64,000 nucleotides of DNA from Candidatus Methanomethylophilaceae archaeon (GCA_016297775.1 JAEDGA010000002.1:1-64000); one strand, 5' to 3'; positions 25,416 to 35,318 are shown, numbered from the stretch's first letter. Translations and numbers: made by a program. The notes: generated by a model not told the origin, from the sequence alone.

Positions 25416-26366
25416 ATGACAGGATATGAGAGACTTGGCAGGGCCATCGATGATTCCGTTCGCAGGATGTGCGAGGGCAAGAGGGTCGGTATAGCGTTCT
25501 CCGGGGGATTGGACTCCGGATTGGTGGCCGCACTCGCGTCCAGATATGCCGAATCCGTCACCTGTTACACCTGCGGTACCTCCAACGCATTCGATGTGGT
25601 CGCCGCCAAGGATGCATCCGAAAGACTGGGTCTTCCGTGGGTGCACGTGCGTATCACCAAAGGTATCGTGGAATCCACGCTCCGTGAGATGATCTCCGGG
25701 ACCAGGACCACCGACCCGTTCACGCTGTCGTACGAGCTTCAGCTGTTCTGCGTGTGCAGGGAGGCCGATGAGGAGATCATACTCACTGGACAGGGATCCG
25801 ACGAATTCTTCGGAGGATGTGCCAAGTTCGTGGACACCAGTGCAGAGGACTGCGACAAACTGGCGGCCGCAAGCGTGGAGCGTCTGATGACCGTATCCAT
25901 ACCCTGCGAGGAGAGGATCGGAGAGTACTTCGGCAAGACCTTATGCTATCCATACCTTGAGAAGGATGTCCTCGACGAGATCGGTTCATTGGACAGGGAC
26001 GATCTCAGACCGAAGGACATGGACTCCAGGAAGATCGTTCTGAAGACCATCGCAAGAGGGTTCGGTTTCGACTTCCTGGCCGAGAGGAAGAAGAAATCCT
26101 CCCAGTACGGATCCGGTACAACGGATCTCGTACGTGCGCTCGCCAGGGAGAATGGCATGATGTACAACGAATACATCGCACATCTCTGCGATTCCGAACT
26201 CAGAGGGGAACACGAGCTCCGTCGCGGGTCTGTAATAAATGCACGTATCGACCCGATAGTCAAGGTGACCGCTGAGAACATCCTTCAGCATAACGGGATA
26301 TCCCCGTCGGAGGCCGTCGAACGTCTCTACCGCAGGATCATCGAGAAAGGTGGATTGGATATCTAA
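25416..26366 (+). CDS. Asparagine-synthase-like PP-loop ATPase without a glutaminase domain
   Basis: 316 residues. The PP-loop FSGGLDSGLVAAL (near residue 30) and the later GQGSDEFFGG motif (near residue 130) define the asparagine synthase C-terminal domain, which adenylates an acid and transfers an amine. The N-terminal glutamine amidotransferase domain (Cys2) is absent, so glutamine is unlikely to be used directly. Archaeal genomes carry such stand-alone domains with no assigned reaction. GAGAGGT precedes the ATG. It converges with polB. Confidence 0.75.
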   Translation: MTGYERLGRAIDDSVRRMCEGKRVGIAFSGGLDSGLVAALASRYAESVTCYTCGTSNAFDVVAAKDASERLGLPWVHVRITKGIVESTLREMISGTRTTDPFTLSYELQLFCVCREADEEIILTGQGSDEFFGGCAKFVDTSAEDCDKLAAASVERLMTVSIPCEERIGEYFGKTLCYPYLEKDVLDEIGSLDRDDLRPKDMDSRKIVLKTIARGFGFDFLAERKKKSSQYGSGTTDLVRALARENGMMYNEYIAHLCDSELRGEHELRRGSVINARIDPIVKVTAENILQHNGISPSEAVERLYRRIIEKGGLDI

Positions 26367-28763
26367 TCAGAAGAAATCCGACAGTTTCGTCATCCTGGGT
26401 CCGGAAGGCTTGGGATCGGAACCTTTCTTCCCGTTGCCCGGACCGAAATCGCCGCCGAACAACGTGGCCTGCTGCGATCCCACCATCAGATCCTTCTCGC
26501 TCCATCCGAATACATCGGTTATCCTGGAAGCGGTCTGCGCTATCCTTTCCGCGTAATATCTGTAATCGGGGGTGCCCTTGAACGGTACACCGCTGATGTA
26601 CGGTTCCACGGTCTGCGGAGTCTTCTTCGAATCGGTGACTATCCACGAGACCTTCATTCCCGGGATGAATTCGTATCCCATATCTATGAGCTTCTTGGCG
26701 GCCTGTACGTTCGCCTGCCTCTCCGGATTCTCATACGCATCCCAGGATTTGCACCCGCGGGAAATGACCAACGAGGCCACCGGGACGTTGCCTTTCAAGG
26801 TGTTCTGTACGGTCTCCCTGACCATCTTGAGCGCGGCATCGTTATCCTCGTCCAATATGTACTCGAATAGTTTGGTGAGCATATGGCTCTGCAGGTCGAA
26901 CGAATCGCTGCGACGGGTCTCGTATCCCCTGATCAACAGCTCGTCCTGTCTGACCGGCCACACGATGCGGCCGACATACCTCTTCTTCTTCCCGTGGCTG
27001 AACAGAGGCTCCAGGACCTTCTCGAATTCCAATGTGCCCCCATCCTTGGAGAACCTTTCCGCTATGTGCTCCCCGAAATCCACGGTACCGTCCAGGTCGT
27101 GGTTGGGTGACACGACGAATATGGAATCCGTATCGGAATAGATGACCTGATGGCCTTCGCTCTCCAGATCGGAGATTATCGATTTGACGGTGTATCTTGC
27201 GAAAGATGTTATCGACGATCCGATTTGCTTGTCGGTGAACCTGTAGAAAGATGAGGCGAACACCCCGTAGAAGGTGTTCATCAATACCTTTACCGCGGCC
27301 TGAAGACCATCGAGGTAATCATGCTCCTCCGGAGTGGATGCGGTCTTCATCGCCTTCTTGATGGAATCCCTCTCGTTCATCAGCTGACTCAACAGCCTGG
27401 GGAGGAGACCTTCGCGCCTCTCCTTGGACATGAAACGTACGCCTTCGGGACTGATGATCTCGCCATCGTCGCACATGGTGGTGAAACAGATGTTTTTCGC
27501 TATTATCAGGGAAGGGTACATCGATTTGAAATCCAATACGGTGACCCAGTGATACAAGCCCGGATTCATATCATGAACGTATCCCCCTTCGATCTGTTCG
27601 GTACGTACGGCCTTGGAGTTGGAGGGCACACCTATACCTTCCCTGTCCGCCAATCTTATCAGTAAGGAATCGACGAGCGTGGAAGTACCGGAGGTGAGCA
27701 CATCCTCCACCGGGAGTTTGGAAACGGTAGCCAGGTCCATCCCCTTCCTTACGGTACCCACAGAGAGCAGGATCCTCAGTGCCAGCTCCGCATCCTTGAA
27801 ACAGTATTCGATGACCTTCTCCCTGTTGGCGGCCCATTCCTCGTCCATATGGCGCGGATCCACATCCAGCTTCTCTTCTCCGAGGACCTGCATGGCAACT
27901 GCATTCAGGGTCTCCTGTTTGGGTCTGAGTTCCCTTCTGGCAGCCCACCACGCATCCACGACCAGTCTGCCCTTGAGCCTCCAGAACTTTTCGGAGACCA
28001 TACGTGGCGACCCCCTGTCCCTGCCCCAGGTCAATGCCGAGGAGACCCTGTTTATCTTGGCACGCTCCACGATCTTCTTGATGTCGTAATTGTCGATGTT
28101 GTATCCCGTGATGACATCGGGATCCTCGCGGAGTATTGTCTCGGTGAATCCGCGTATGATCTCCTCCTCGGTACCGGTGGCGGAATCGCAGTTGCGTATG
28201 CCGCCTTCGGGATCGCTCACGACCGTGCAGATGGTGTACAGCGTATCGTATCTGACACTGTTCTCGATATCGAAACTCAGTATCTTCAGACCCGGATCGA
28301 AGGAATCGATGGTGACTGCGGAATCCATCGCTACCACCAGATCCGTGGCATAATCCTCCGAATCGATGGCCTTGCCTTCGACGTGTATGCATGAACCCAG
28401 GTCGTTGTCGTACATGAAACGGTCCTGGAAAGGGATGTCCGTTCCCAGGAGGTGGAACCTGGACCTCAGAGGACCCGTATAATCCGTAAGCTTCCACGGA
28501 TGCCTTATCGATATCTTGAGGGTATCCCTCATGACACCTTTCACCAGGAGGGGCACCTCCTCTACGGAGAACACCTCCGGATCCCTGGAGAACTGCTCGG
28601 CCATGTCCGGCAACGGATCCACTATGAAGAAATACGGATGGAAACCGTACGCGAGTATGACCACAGACTGTCTGTCACGGGTCTTACCGTAGAGCTCTAT
28701 CACGGGCTCCTCGTTCTTGGAGGAATAGGATGAGCTCAACAGACGTACGTCCCATCCAGTCAT
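26367..28763 (-). CDS. polB: Family B DNA polymerase
   Basis: 798 residues. Replicative or repair polymerase with proofreading. Exonuclease motifs: LSFDIENS, YNIDNYD and the YCFKDAEL block. Polymerase motifs: LDFKSMYPSLI (A), KVLMNTFYGVFAS (B) and YSDTDSIF (C); RGYETRRSD follows. The C-terminus ends in MTKLSDFF, which looks like a PCNA-interacting peptide. The ATG at 28763 is preferred because AGGTGAG lies five bases before it; a GTG at 28772 overlaps the upstream stop. It follows the YchF-like GTPase with no gap. Confidence 0.95.
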   Translation of the reverse strand: MTGWDVRLLSSSYSSKNEEPVIELYGKTRDRQSVVILAYGFHPYFFIVDPLPDMAEQFSRDPEVFSVEEVPLLVKGVMRDTLKISIRHPWKLTDYTGPLRSRFHLLGTDIPFQDRFMYDNDLGSCIHVEGKAIDSEDYATDLVVAMDSAVTIDSFDPGLKILSFDIENSVRYDTLYTICTVVSDPEGGIRNCDSATGTEEEIIRGFTETILREDPDVITGYNIDNYDIKKIVERAKINRVSSALTWGRDRGSPRMVSEKFWRLKGRLVVDAWWAARRELRPKQETLNAVAMQVLGEEKLDVDPRHMDEEWAANREKVIEYCFKDAELALRILLSVGTVRKGMDLATVSKLPVEDVLTSGTSTLVDSLLIRLADREGIGVPSNSKAVRTEQIEGGYVHDMNPGLYHWVTVLDFKSMYPSLIIAKNICFTTMCDDGEIISPEGVRFMSKERREGLLPRLLSQLMNERDSIKKAMKTASTPEEHDYLDGLQAAVKVLMNTFYGVFASSFYRFTDKQIGSSITSFARYTVKSIISDLESEGHQVIYSDTDSIFVVSPNHDLDGTVDFGEHIAERFSKDGGTLEFEKVLEPLFSHGKKKRYVGRIVWPVRQDELLIRGYETRRSDSFDLQSHMLTKLFEYILDEDNDAALKMVRETVQNTLKGNVPVASLVISRGCKSWDAYENPERQANVQAAKKLIDMGYEFIPGMKVSWIVTDSKKTPQTVEPYISGVPFKGTPDYRYYAERIAQTASRITDVFGWSEKDLMVGSQQATLFGGDFGPGNGKKGSDPKPSGPRMTKLSDFF

Positions 28764-28768
28764 CGGAC

Positions 28769-29956
28769 TCACCTGTCCGCTATGATACGGATGACATCCC
28801 CGTCCTGGAGGATGTAATCGGAACCGACGGTACGTTTGGTCTTCGCGTTCACCGCACGGATGAACTTCTCTCCGAGCTCGGTGTGCACCTTGTAGGCGAG
28901 ATCCCTGGCGGTGGAGCCTCTGGGGATCAGGAACGCGTCCGGAAGTACGCGTCCGAAGTGGTCGGTATACTTGTTCTCATCCTCCACGGGATATACGGTG
29001 ATAAGATCCAGGAGTTTGAATGCCGCCTGTTCGAGGCATTCCTGCACACCGGTACCGCCGTTCCTCTCCATATTCGCAGCCATGTATTCCAGTGCGCGCT
29101 TCTGACCTTCGTTGATCTTCGCACCCTCGGCAACCTTGAATGTCTTGTCTCCCGGAACGTATTCCACAAGACCTCCCTCCGCCGCCTTCTTGAGTGCGAG
29201 TTCGGTCTCCGCCATGGTGACGACGGCCATGTCAGCCACCTCGCGTACCTTCTCCACGTTGCCTTCCGGAGCTATGTCCGCCTTGTTCATGGCGGTGATC
29301 ATGGGTTTTCCGACCTCCCTGATCTTCTGTGCCAACGCGAGGATGATGTCCTCGTCCCATTTCGTGGGATCCTCCGGAGGATTGACCGCCCTGACTGCGA
29401 TCTTGAGCTGCGCCTCGGTGAGATTGAGACCGGCGAGGCGCTCGTGGAGTATGACCTCGGGCTTGGCACCGGTGGTCTTGGCCGTCCTGGCGATCTTTCC
29501 GAAACCGTTGTTGATGATCTCCCTGATCCACAGTTCGATCTCGCGTCTGAGGAACTTGACATCCTCGACGGGGTCATGCTCTCCGACCTTTCCAGGGACT
29601 CCCTCGATATCGGTCGATCCGCTGACATCTATCACGTTGATCAATGCGTCGGCCTGTCTGAGATCGTCCAGGAACTGATTCCCGAGACCCTTTCCCTGCC
29701 AAGCGTCGGGAACGAGTCCCGCGACGTCCAAGAGTTCCACCGGGATCATCCTAACTCCGTTTACGCATCCCGAGTTGTGAGGTGTGCACTGGACACCGAG
29801 CTCCTTACAGGGACACTTCGACCTGACATATCCTACGCCCTTGTTGGCGGCGATGGTCGTGAACGGATAGTTCGCGATCTCCACGGGCGCCATGGTGGCG
29901 GCGCCGAAGAATGTGGACTTACCGACGTTTGGTTTTCCGACGATTCCGATCTGCAT
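28769..29956 (-). CDS. Redox-regulated ATPase/GTPase of the YchF/Obg family
   Basis: 395 residues. Ribosome-associated P-loop nucleotide hydrolase. G1 GIVGKPNVGKSTFF at the N-terminus, G3 LLDVAGLVP near residue 78, G4-like MNKAD near residue 225, and a C-terminal TGS domain (about residue 320-395, ending LQDGDVIRII). The archaeal subfamily with the CPCKELG cysteine insert (about 50-70) is recognisable. AAGGTGA precedes ATG 29956; the longer frame is antisense noise. Co-transcribed with polB. Confidence 0.9.
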   Translation of the reverse strand: MQIGIVGKPNVGKSTFFGAATMAPVEIANYPFTTIAANKGVGYVRSKCPCKELGVQCTPHNSGCVNGVRMIPVELLDVAGLVPDAWQGKGLGNQFLDDLRQADALINVIDVSGSTDIEGVPGKVGEHDPVEDVKFLRREIELWIREIINNGFGKIARTAKTTGAKPEVILHERLAGLNLTEAQLKIAVRAVNPPEDPTKWDEDIILALAQKIREVGKPMITAMNKADIAPEGNVEKVREVADMAVVTMAETELALKKAAEGGLVEYVPGDKTFKVAEGAKINEGQKRALEYMAANMERNGGTGVQECLEQAAFKLLDLITVYPVEDENKYTDHFGRVLPDAFLIPRGSTARDLAYKVHTELGEKFIRAVNAKTKRTVGSDYILQDGDVIRIIADR

Positions 29957-30061
29957 GCAATCACCTTCACATATGCGCGCACACACTATAAAGATACGGA
30001 CTGACGGCTGGGTCATGTCCTGGATATGGCATCGTCGGATGCGATGCGGGATACTTCGCAA

Positions 30062-30856
30062 TCAGATGTCTTTACGGAGGGCGTATACGGCATCGGCTAC
30101 CTTTCCGATCTCCTCCGGCGAGAGGGTCTCGACGCGATCGTCCATGTGCGGCACCTCTGCACCCTTGGGTATGAGGCCGGCGTTCCTGAGCGCCGTACCG
30201 ATCTTCTTGCGTCTGTGGTTGAATGTCACCTCGGTGACCTTGAAGAACGTCCTCTCGTCGAGGACCTTGAACGGCGCTTCGCGTGGGACGATCTCCACCA
30301 ATGCGGAATCCACCTTGGGCTTCGGCTTGAAACGCGATGCAGGAACGGGTTCCATCATACGGCAGTCCGCCCTGTAGTACAGATTGACGGTGAGCCTGGA
30401 GTAGTCCACAGTACCCACGGGTGCGACCATCCTCTCCGCGAACTCCTTCTGCACCATCACCACGGCCTTCTTGAAATCGCATTCCAGGAGTTTGAATATC
30501 ACCGGAGTGGAGATGCTGTACGGCAGATTACTGACGAACTTGTCGAACGGCGGGAAATCCACCTTCATGGCATCACCCCTGATCAACGTGAGCCTGTCGC
30601 CGTACGTATCCCCGATATAGTCCTGCAGAGCCTCGTCCAATTCTATGCATGTGACGTGGTCCGAAAGCTCCACCAGTTTGGATGTGAGGATCCCCAATCC
30701 GGGACCCACCTCAAGGACCCTGTCGTCCTTGGATATGTCCGCATAACCGACGTGGCGCTGGGCCACGCGGTCATCGGTCAAAAAATTCTGACCTCTCGAC
30801 TTGCGCGGGACCACTCCGGTCTCCGCGATAAGTCTGTTGGTCTCCTTTCCGTCCAT
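30062..30856 (-). CDS. ksgA: 16S rRNA A1518/A1519 dimethyltransferase (KsgA/Dim1)
   Basis: 264 residues. Dimethylates two adenosines in helix 45 of the small-subunit rRNA during assembly. SRGQNFLTD, the SAM motif LEVGPGLGILT, and the catalytic NLPYSIS (near residue 114) are present. It is the last gene of the eif1a-to-ksgA run, six bases after DUF655. Confidence 0.96.
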   Translation of the reverse strand: MDGKETNRLIAETGVVPRKSRGQNFLTDDRVAQRHVGYADISKDDRVLEVGPGLGILTSKLVELSDHVTCIELDEALQDYIGDTYGDRLTLIRGDAMKVDFPPFDKFVSNLPYSISTPVIFKLLECDFKKAVVMVQKEFAERMVAPVGTVDYSRLTVNLYYRADCRMMEPVPASRFKPKPKVDSALVEIVPREAPFKVLDERTFFKVTEVTFNHRRKKIGTALRNAGLIPKGAEVPHMDDRVETLSPEEIGKVADAVYALRKDI

Positions 30857-30862
30857 CTCAAC

Positions 30863-31414
30863 TCATTTGAGGACGAAGAGGTAGCGTCTCCTCTCCTGGT
30901 CCTTTATCTCGAGGATGATGCGCTCGGAAACGAGCTTCTCCGCGCCCTTGAGCTGCGGAACACGTGCGTTAAGGTCGTCGAAGTCCTTGAACTCCTCCTT
31001 CGCACGCTCTGCGAGGATCGCTTCTGCACCCTTCTTGCCGAGTCCGGGAAGCTCCTCTAGCATGTGCTTCTTCAGAGATATGGGCTGAGCGGTGTTGAAG
31101 AACCTGATGAACCTCACCTGGTTGTTCCTGACGATCTGCTCCACGACATGCTCCAGCTCTCCTGCGGCGAAGCTGGTCATATCGTCAACGGAGGACACAC
31201 GACGCTTGACATGGTCGATCTCGGCTCTCTTGGAACCGTCCTTTCCGATGTATATGCGGTCGCCGCTCATGAGCTGCGCCCCCGCTTTGGGTACAAGCTC
31301 GAAGAGCTTGAATTCCGTCTCTCCGACGGCATAGCACACAGGCTCCCTTCTAGAGAAGTTGCTGTCCGGTCTGCCTTGCGGCAAGTAATCTAGAACATAT
31401 GCATACTCTTCCAT
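30863..31414 (-). CDS. DUF655 RNA/DNA-binding helix-hairpin-helix protein
   Basis: 183 residues, full length for DUF655. An OB-like N-terminal part (YVLDYLPQGR, GDRIYIGKDG) is followed by helix-hairpin-helix motifs around LEELPGLGKKGAEAILAER. The gene regularly sits between rpoF and ksgA in euryarchaea, as here, suggesting a role in RNA processing or ribosome assembly; no activity is established. AGAGGGA gives a good ribosome site. Confidence 0.9.
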   Translation of the reverse strand: MEEYAYVLDYLPQGRPDSNFSRREPVCYAVGETEFKLFELVPKAGAQLMSGDRIYIGKDGSKRAEIDHVKRRVSSVDDMTSFAAGELEHVVEQIVRNNQVRFIRFFNTAQPISLKKHMLEELPGLGKKGAEAILAERAKEEFKDFDDLNARVPQLKGAEKLVSERIILEIKDQERRRYLFVLK

Positions 31415-31436
31415 GATATCCCTCTGCTGACGTACC

Positions 31437-31787
31437 TCAAAGGTACTCCACTACTATATCAATGATGTTTTTGACATCACTGTCCTCGAGACTGATCCTC
31501 TCCTTGTAGAAGATAGCACGAACGTCGACAGGATATTTGGGAAGTATGTCCGCTACCTTGTACGCCACGTACTCGGGAACGGCCTTGGACTGGAAGAACT
31601 CGAGCTGAGAGACCTTGGAAGCGATCTCCTCGGCCTGCTCAGGATCGAGCTTCGAGATTGTCTGAGCGTGCATCAGCGCCGAGTTCTGTACGGGGTTGAA
31701 TTCGATACCGCGTTCCCCCCTCTCCTCGCTCTCTTTGGCGAGGAGTTCCCTTACTTCTGCCAGACTGATGTATTTCTCCTCAGACAT
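31437..31787 (-). CDS. rpoF: RNA polymerase subunit F (Rpb4)
   Basis: 116 residues. Forms the stalk of archaeal RNA polymerase with RpoE. SLAEVRELL at the N-terminus and the HRDC-like helices (VPEYVAYKVADILPKYPVDVRAIF, in part) are the family pattern. GGAGGG precedes the ATG. Lies in the conserved rpl21e-rpoF-DUF655 order. Confidence 0.93.
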   Translation of the reverse strand: MSEEKYISLAEVRELLAKESEERGERGIEFNPVQNSALMHAQTISKLDPEQAEEIASKVSQLEFFQSKAVPEYVAYKVADILPKYPVDVRAIFYKERISLEDSDVKNIIDIVVEYL

Positions 31788-31801
31788 TCGTTTCCCTCCA
31801 A

Positions 31802-32095
31802 TCAGATTTTGGTTTTCACAAGGTGCTCAGGGCGAGCTACCACGATTTTGGTCTTGTTTCCGTCCTTAACACTGACCTCGAATGCAGCGCCCCTCTGTCC
31901 GATGACCACGCCGGTAAGGCCGTGGAACCTGGAGAAAGGCATTCCCTTGTGCACGCTGGGGTCGATGATGATGTTGACCTTCTCCCCGTCCTCGAAGCTC
32001 TGGAAGCCTCTGGTGATGGGCGAGAGTCCGCGTGCCCTGGGCTTCTTCTGCAGGAGTGTGCGGGTCTTGGTCCTTGTTCCTTTGGATGCTTTCAT
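31802..32095 (-). CDS. rpl21e: Ribosomal protein L21e (eL21)
   Basis: 97 residues, basic. KASKGTRTKTRTLLQKKPR at the N-terminus and the KOW-like FHGLTGVVIGQRGAAFEV are typical of eL21. Its ATG overlaps the pus10 stop (ATGA). Confidence 0.95.
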   Translation of the reverse strand: MKASKGTRTKTRTLLQKKPRARGLSPITRGFQSFEDGEKVNIIIDPSVHKGMPFSRFHGLTGVVIGQRGAAFEVSVKDGNKTKIVVARPEHLVKTKI

Positions 32096-33321
32096 TTCAT
32101 TCCCTCGTTGTTGATCGCTATGACGTCAAGTGTCTCCACACGGCACTGGACACCCAATGCCTGCGAGAAACTGGGTTCGCACCTGCCGTCGTCGCCTGAT
32201 ACGAATTCCTTCACGTAGGTACCGGATTCCGTCTCGAGCGTCAGGTTGAAGGTGTCCTCACCAGTCACTTCAGCCTCAACCCACAGGATCTCGCGGTCCC
32301 TTATCAGGTCGGCACGGCGGTGCTCGACCCTTTTCGGAGTCCTCTGATTGAGGTGCACGTTCTTGAACGATAAGGCCACCTCAACCACTCTTTCTTTATT
32401 AACTTTACCTTCAGCCTTTACAGATACGCGATATGTCTTGGAAGGTGTCGCGGTCTTGGTACGCTGTACCTCCGCACGCTCCGTGAACTGCAGTCCGTGA
32501 TACTGTGCCAGCTCCGACATGTTGGCCTTCATCTCCAACTCGTCGAGATCGATGTCCCTCCTCTTGGGCTGGCTGATCTCCAGGACGAAGGGGCGGCCCT
32601 CGCCCAGACACAGCGCGTCGATGTCCTCGCGACCCATTCCGTGGAAGAAGTGCTCGTTACCCTGGCACATCTCCAAGGCTATATCTCCAATGATCTCCTG
32701 AACGGATGTCTGGTACATCTTTCCGGTGTTGCCGCATCTGGGACATCCCTTTCCGTGGCACACGCGACACGGCCAGATGGTCTGGGGGATCTCCCTGCTG
32801 AGCTTGTTGTACCTGCCCTTGATGAATATGGGCGAGAGATCGAGGGACACGTCCGCGAACCTGACGTCGATACAGGCAACGCATTGGGGGTTCTTGAACT
32901 CCACCGGCCTGTGGATCATGGGAAGGGCGGCCTTTCCGATCTCCCTGTTCAACTCCGTCTTGATCGATTCGTAATTGTCGAGCCCGTGCCTCTCCCAGAT
33001 CTCCTTCTCCTTCTTCAGGACGTCGGGATCGACCCTGCTTCCCACGAGGAAGTTGTTCGATTCCACCTCGTTGACCTTCTCCGCAACGGATTCCGCGAAT
33101 ATGTCCAGGGAATCGAAGACGTCGTCACAGAGAGGACACATGTCGGGAGCGGGGATGTCCTTGCCGTTCTCTGCGAGCGCGTCGCGTATCATGCTTCCGC
33201 GGATGTCGTTGGTCATGCCGGAGGAGAGTTTTCCGAACATCCTGCCCAGACATCTGTCGCAGATGCCCTCGCGGGCAACGGCCTCCATCTTGTCGAGGTT
33301 GTCTGCAATCCACTGCTCCAT
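32092..33321 (-). CDS. pus10: tRNA pseudouridine synthase Pus10
   Basis: 409 residues. Makes pseudouridine 54 (and 55) in archaeal tRNA T-loops. N-terminal zinc motif CDRCLGRMFG ... CPLC (about 21-63), a THUMP-like middle part, and the catalytic segment FHGMGREDIDALCLGEGRPF with its essential aspartate near residue 233. A CRVC/CPRC insert (about 184-197) precedes it. Tightly packed between the KH protein and rpl21e. Confidence 0.92.
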   Translation of the reverse strand: MEQWIADNLDKMEAVAREGICDRCLGRMFGKLSSGMTNDIRGSMIRDALAENGKDIPAPDMCPLCDDVFDSLDIFAESVAEKVNEVESNNFLVGSRVDPDVLKKEKEIWERHGLDNYESIKTELNREIGKAALPMIHRPVEFKNPQCVACIDVRFADVSLDLSPIFIKGRYNKLSREIPQTIWPCRVCHGKGCPRCGNTGKMYQTSVQEIIGDIALEMCQGNEHFFHGMGREDIDALCLGEGRPFVLEISQPKRRDIDLDELEMKANMSELAQYHGLQFTERAEVQRTKTATPSKTYRVSVKAEGKVNKERVVEVALSFKNVHLNQRTPKRVEHRRADLIRDREILWVEAEVTGEDTFNLTLETESGTYVKEFVSGDDGRCEPSFSQALGVQCRVETLDVIAINNEGMK

Positions 33322-33329
33322 GTTATCAC

Positions 33330-33878
33330 TCAGATATCGAACCCCATCTCAGCGATCCTGAGTCTGGGTCTTTCGCTCTCCAGGTAGTGGTACACAGTAG
33401 CGTGCTCGCTTCCGTTGAGGATGAGCTCGATGGCATGCTTGGCAACGGGGAGGCTCACGGACGTACCTATGAGCGACACGGTGTCCCCGTAGATCACCAT
33501 CTCGCAACCGGTTAGATCTTCGATGATCCTGCGGGTCTTGCCGTTCTCTCCGATCAGTCTTCCCCTGATACGGGTGAGCTGGTTCTTTCTGCTGCCTACG
33601 AATTCCTTGAGGTCCACGATATCCAGGTACTCGTCGTCCTGGAAGAGCCTCTGTGCCTTGTCAGGGGAGAAACCCCTTCCGATCGCCTTGATGACGTCGA
33701 TGATCTTCAATGCCATGAGGGGGTCCGCGGTCTCCTTCTCGTCGTGGATCAGGACCTCTCCCTCTTCGTTGTCTATCTCGATGGATATTCCGGAAATCTT
33801 CTGGATCATCCTCTTGGTGGAACCCTTGGGTCCGATTAATGCCCCAATCCTGTCCTGGGGTATCCTGATTGACCTCAT
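33330..33878 (-). CDS. KH-domain ribosome biogenesis protein (Dim2/Pno1-like)
   Basis: 182 residues with two KH domains: IGALIGPKGSTKRMIQ at the N-terminus and the GRLIGENGKTRRIIE loop near residue 106. Archaeal Dim2 binds the 3' end of 16S rRNA near the KsgA target site, and the gene shares the run with ksgA and rio1. Its start overlaps the rio1 stop (ATGA). Confidence 0.9.
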   Translation of the reverse strand: MRSIRIPQDRIGALIGPKGSTKRMIQKISGISIEIDNEEGEVLIHDEKETADPLMALKIIDVIKAIGRGFSPDKAQRLFQDDEYLDIVDLKEFVGSRKNQLTRIRGRLIGENGKTRRIIEDLTGCEMVIYGDTVSLIGTSVSLPVAKHAIELILNGSEHATVYHYLESERPRLRIAEMGFDI

Positions 33879-34678
33879 TCCTCTTCCTCCTCTGTATCGT
33901 TGTCGTCGTCTTCCGAATAGGCCTCCTCAAGGATCCTCTCGGGATCGATGATGTCGGCTCCGCGGTTCTTGAAGAACCTGTTCACATTGTTGATGTCCCT
34001 GAGGAGATACTCCTTCGCGTTGAAGTGGTCGGCCGTCATGGCCTGACCACAGTCTATCACGACGGGTTCTCCGTCCCATACCAGGATGTTGTACTCGCTG
34101 AGGTCCCCATGCACCAGATGCGCATCCCTGAATCCGTCGATGATGAACGATACGATCTCGTCGTACATATCGGTGGGATCCTTCAACTCCACATCCTTCA
34201 GGAGAGGTGCCGGACCGTCCTCGTCGCCGATGTATTCCATCAGAAGACAGTTCTTCTTGAACATGATCGGCTCCGGGACCGGAAGCTCGGCCTCATAGTA
34301 CCTCTGAAGGTTCCTGTACTCCTTGTTGGTCCAGGCGTAGATGATCTTCCTGCGGTTCCCCGTGAGACCCTTGAAACGCGGGTCCCCTTCGATGTACTTC
34401 GACACGCGCTTGAAGGTGGACGTACTGGTCCTGAATATCTTGAGGGCCAACGGCTCCCCGTCGGGATCGGTAGCGTAGAACACGTTCCCTTCCTTGCCTG
34501 TCGATACCGGGTAGTGGATGGATTCAATCATCCCTCCCGTCATGAAATCGTAGATCAGCATCAGGGTCTGTCTGTCGAAGACCTCTCCGTCGGTCTGACG
34601 TTCGTCTCCCGTCTTGTTGGTCTTCAGCGCATCCACATGCCTCTCGACATGTGCGTACATCTCTTCGTAGGAAACCAA
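33875..34678 (-). CDS. rio1: RIO1-type serine kinase
   Basis: 267 residues. Atypical kinase/ATPase for late small-subunit maturation. STGKEGNVFYA replaces the glycine-rich loop, the catalytic VHGDLSEYNIL is near residue 190, and VIDCGQA is the metal-binding loop. The C-terminus is a run of acidic residues. Start taken as TTG 34678 with GAGGCGGG ahead, 17 bases after eif1a; an ATG at 34660 would drop six residues. Confidence 0.92.
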   Translation of the reverse strand: MVSYEEMYAHVERHVDALKTNKTGDERQTDGEVFDRQTLMLIYDFMTGGMIESIHYPVSTGKEGNVFYATDPDGEPLALKIFRTSTSTFKRVSKYIEGDPRFKGLTGNRRKIIYAWTNKEYRNLQRYYEAELPVPEPIMFKKNCLLMEYIGDEDGPAPLLKDVELKDPTDMYDEIVSFIIDGFRDAHLVHGDLSEYNILVWDGEPVVIDCGQAMTADHFNAKEYLLRDINNVNRFFKNRGADIIDPERILEEAYSEDDDNDTEEEEE

Positions 34679-34694
34679 GAACCCGCCTCACGTA

Positions 34695-35024
34695 TCAGAA
34701 GATGTCCAGGTTCTTCGGGATCTTGTTCCTCTTGCTGAGGTTGGACGCCTGTGTCTTGGTGTATCTGAATCTGACGTCGCACTTGTCGGGCTGGAAATCC
34801 CAGATGGAGATGATGAGAAGGTCCCCTTCTCTGATCCACATCCTCTTCTTGATCTTCCCGGGGATCCTGCCTACGCGGGACTGACCGTCCTCGCACATGA
34901 CTCTGATCTTCGATGCTCCGAGAAGCTGATCCGCGATACCGAACATCTCGTTCTCTTTGATGTTGGGCAGACGTACACGGGTTACGTCCTCTTCCGTGCT
35001 CTCCATGGGTTCGTTGTCTATCAT
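34695..35024 (-). CDS. eif1a: Translation initiation factor 1A
   Basis: 109 residues. OB-fold factor that binds the ribosomal A site during initiation. RVRLPNIKENEMFG, the RIPGKIKKRMWIREGD strand pair and the IISIWDFQPDKCDVRFRY end match the family. It starts the informational run; AAGGAGAG and a TTTATTATATC TATA box (about 35053-35063) precede it. Confidence 0.96.
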   Translation of the reverse strand: MIDNEPMESTEEDVTRVRLPNIKENEMFGIADQLLGASKIRVMCEDGQSRVGRIPGKIKKRMWIREGDLLIISIWDFQPDKCDVRFRYTKTQASNLSKRNKIPKNLDIF

Positions 35025-35228
35025 ATTAACTCTCCTTGTACCCCGGACGATTATCTCCCGATATAATAAAGTCGCGCACGTTTTAGAGAAGGGAACGGTT
35101 GGGCGATATGCACGCGTACATCATGGGATGTCGGCATGTCGGATATGTTCCATCGACGGTATCGGACCCTGCAGGACACGGAAATGATGGAAAGTATTTT
35201 TAAAGAGTGACTGATACGTGCCCTTACT

Positions 35229-35301
35229 GCTCATGTAGTGTAGCGGCCAATCATTCGGCCCTTTCGAGGCCGACACCCGGGTTCGAATCCCGGCATGAGC
35301 A
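35229..35301 (+). tRNA. tRNA-Glu (anticodon TTC)
   Basis: 73 bases. Acceptor GCTCATG/CATGAGC, anticodon stem CGGCC/GGCCG with loop CTTTCGA, T arm CCGGG-TTCGAAT-CCCGG, discriminator A. CCA is not encoded. A TATA-like TATTTTTAAA lies about 30 bases upstream. Confidence 0.95.
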
Positions 35302-35318
35302 CTCATCGATTTCTGATC

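Noticed and set aside
33875..34678. RIO1-type kinase as the Bud32 subunit of KEOPS
   Set aside because: The STGKEGNV loop, length and acidic tail are those of RIO1; Bud32 is shorter and differs in its catalytic loop.
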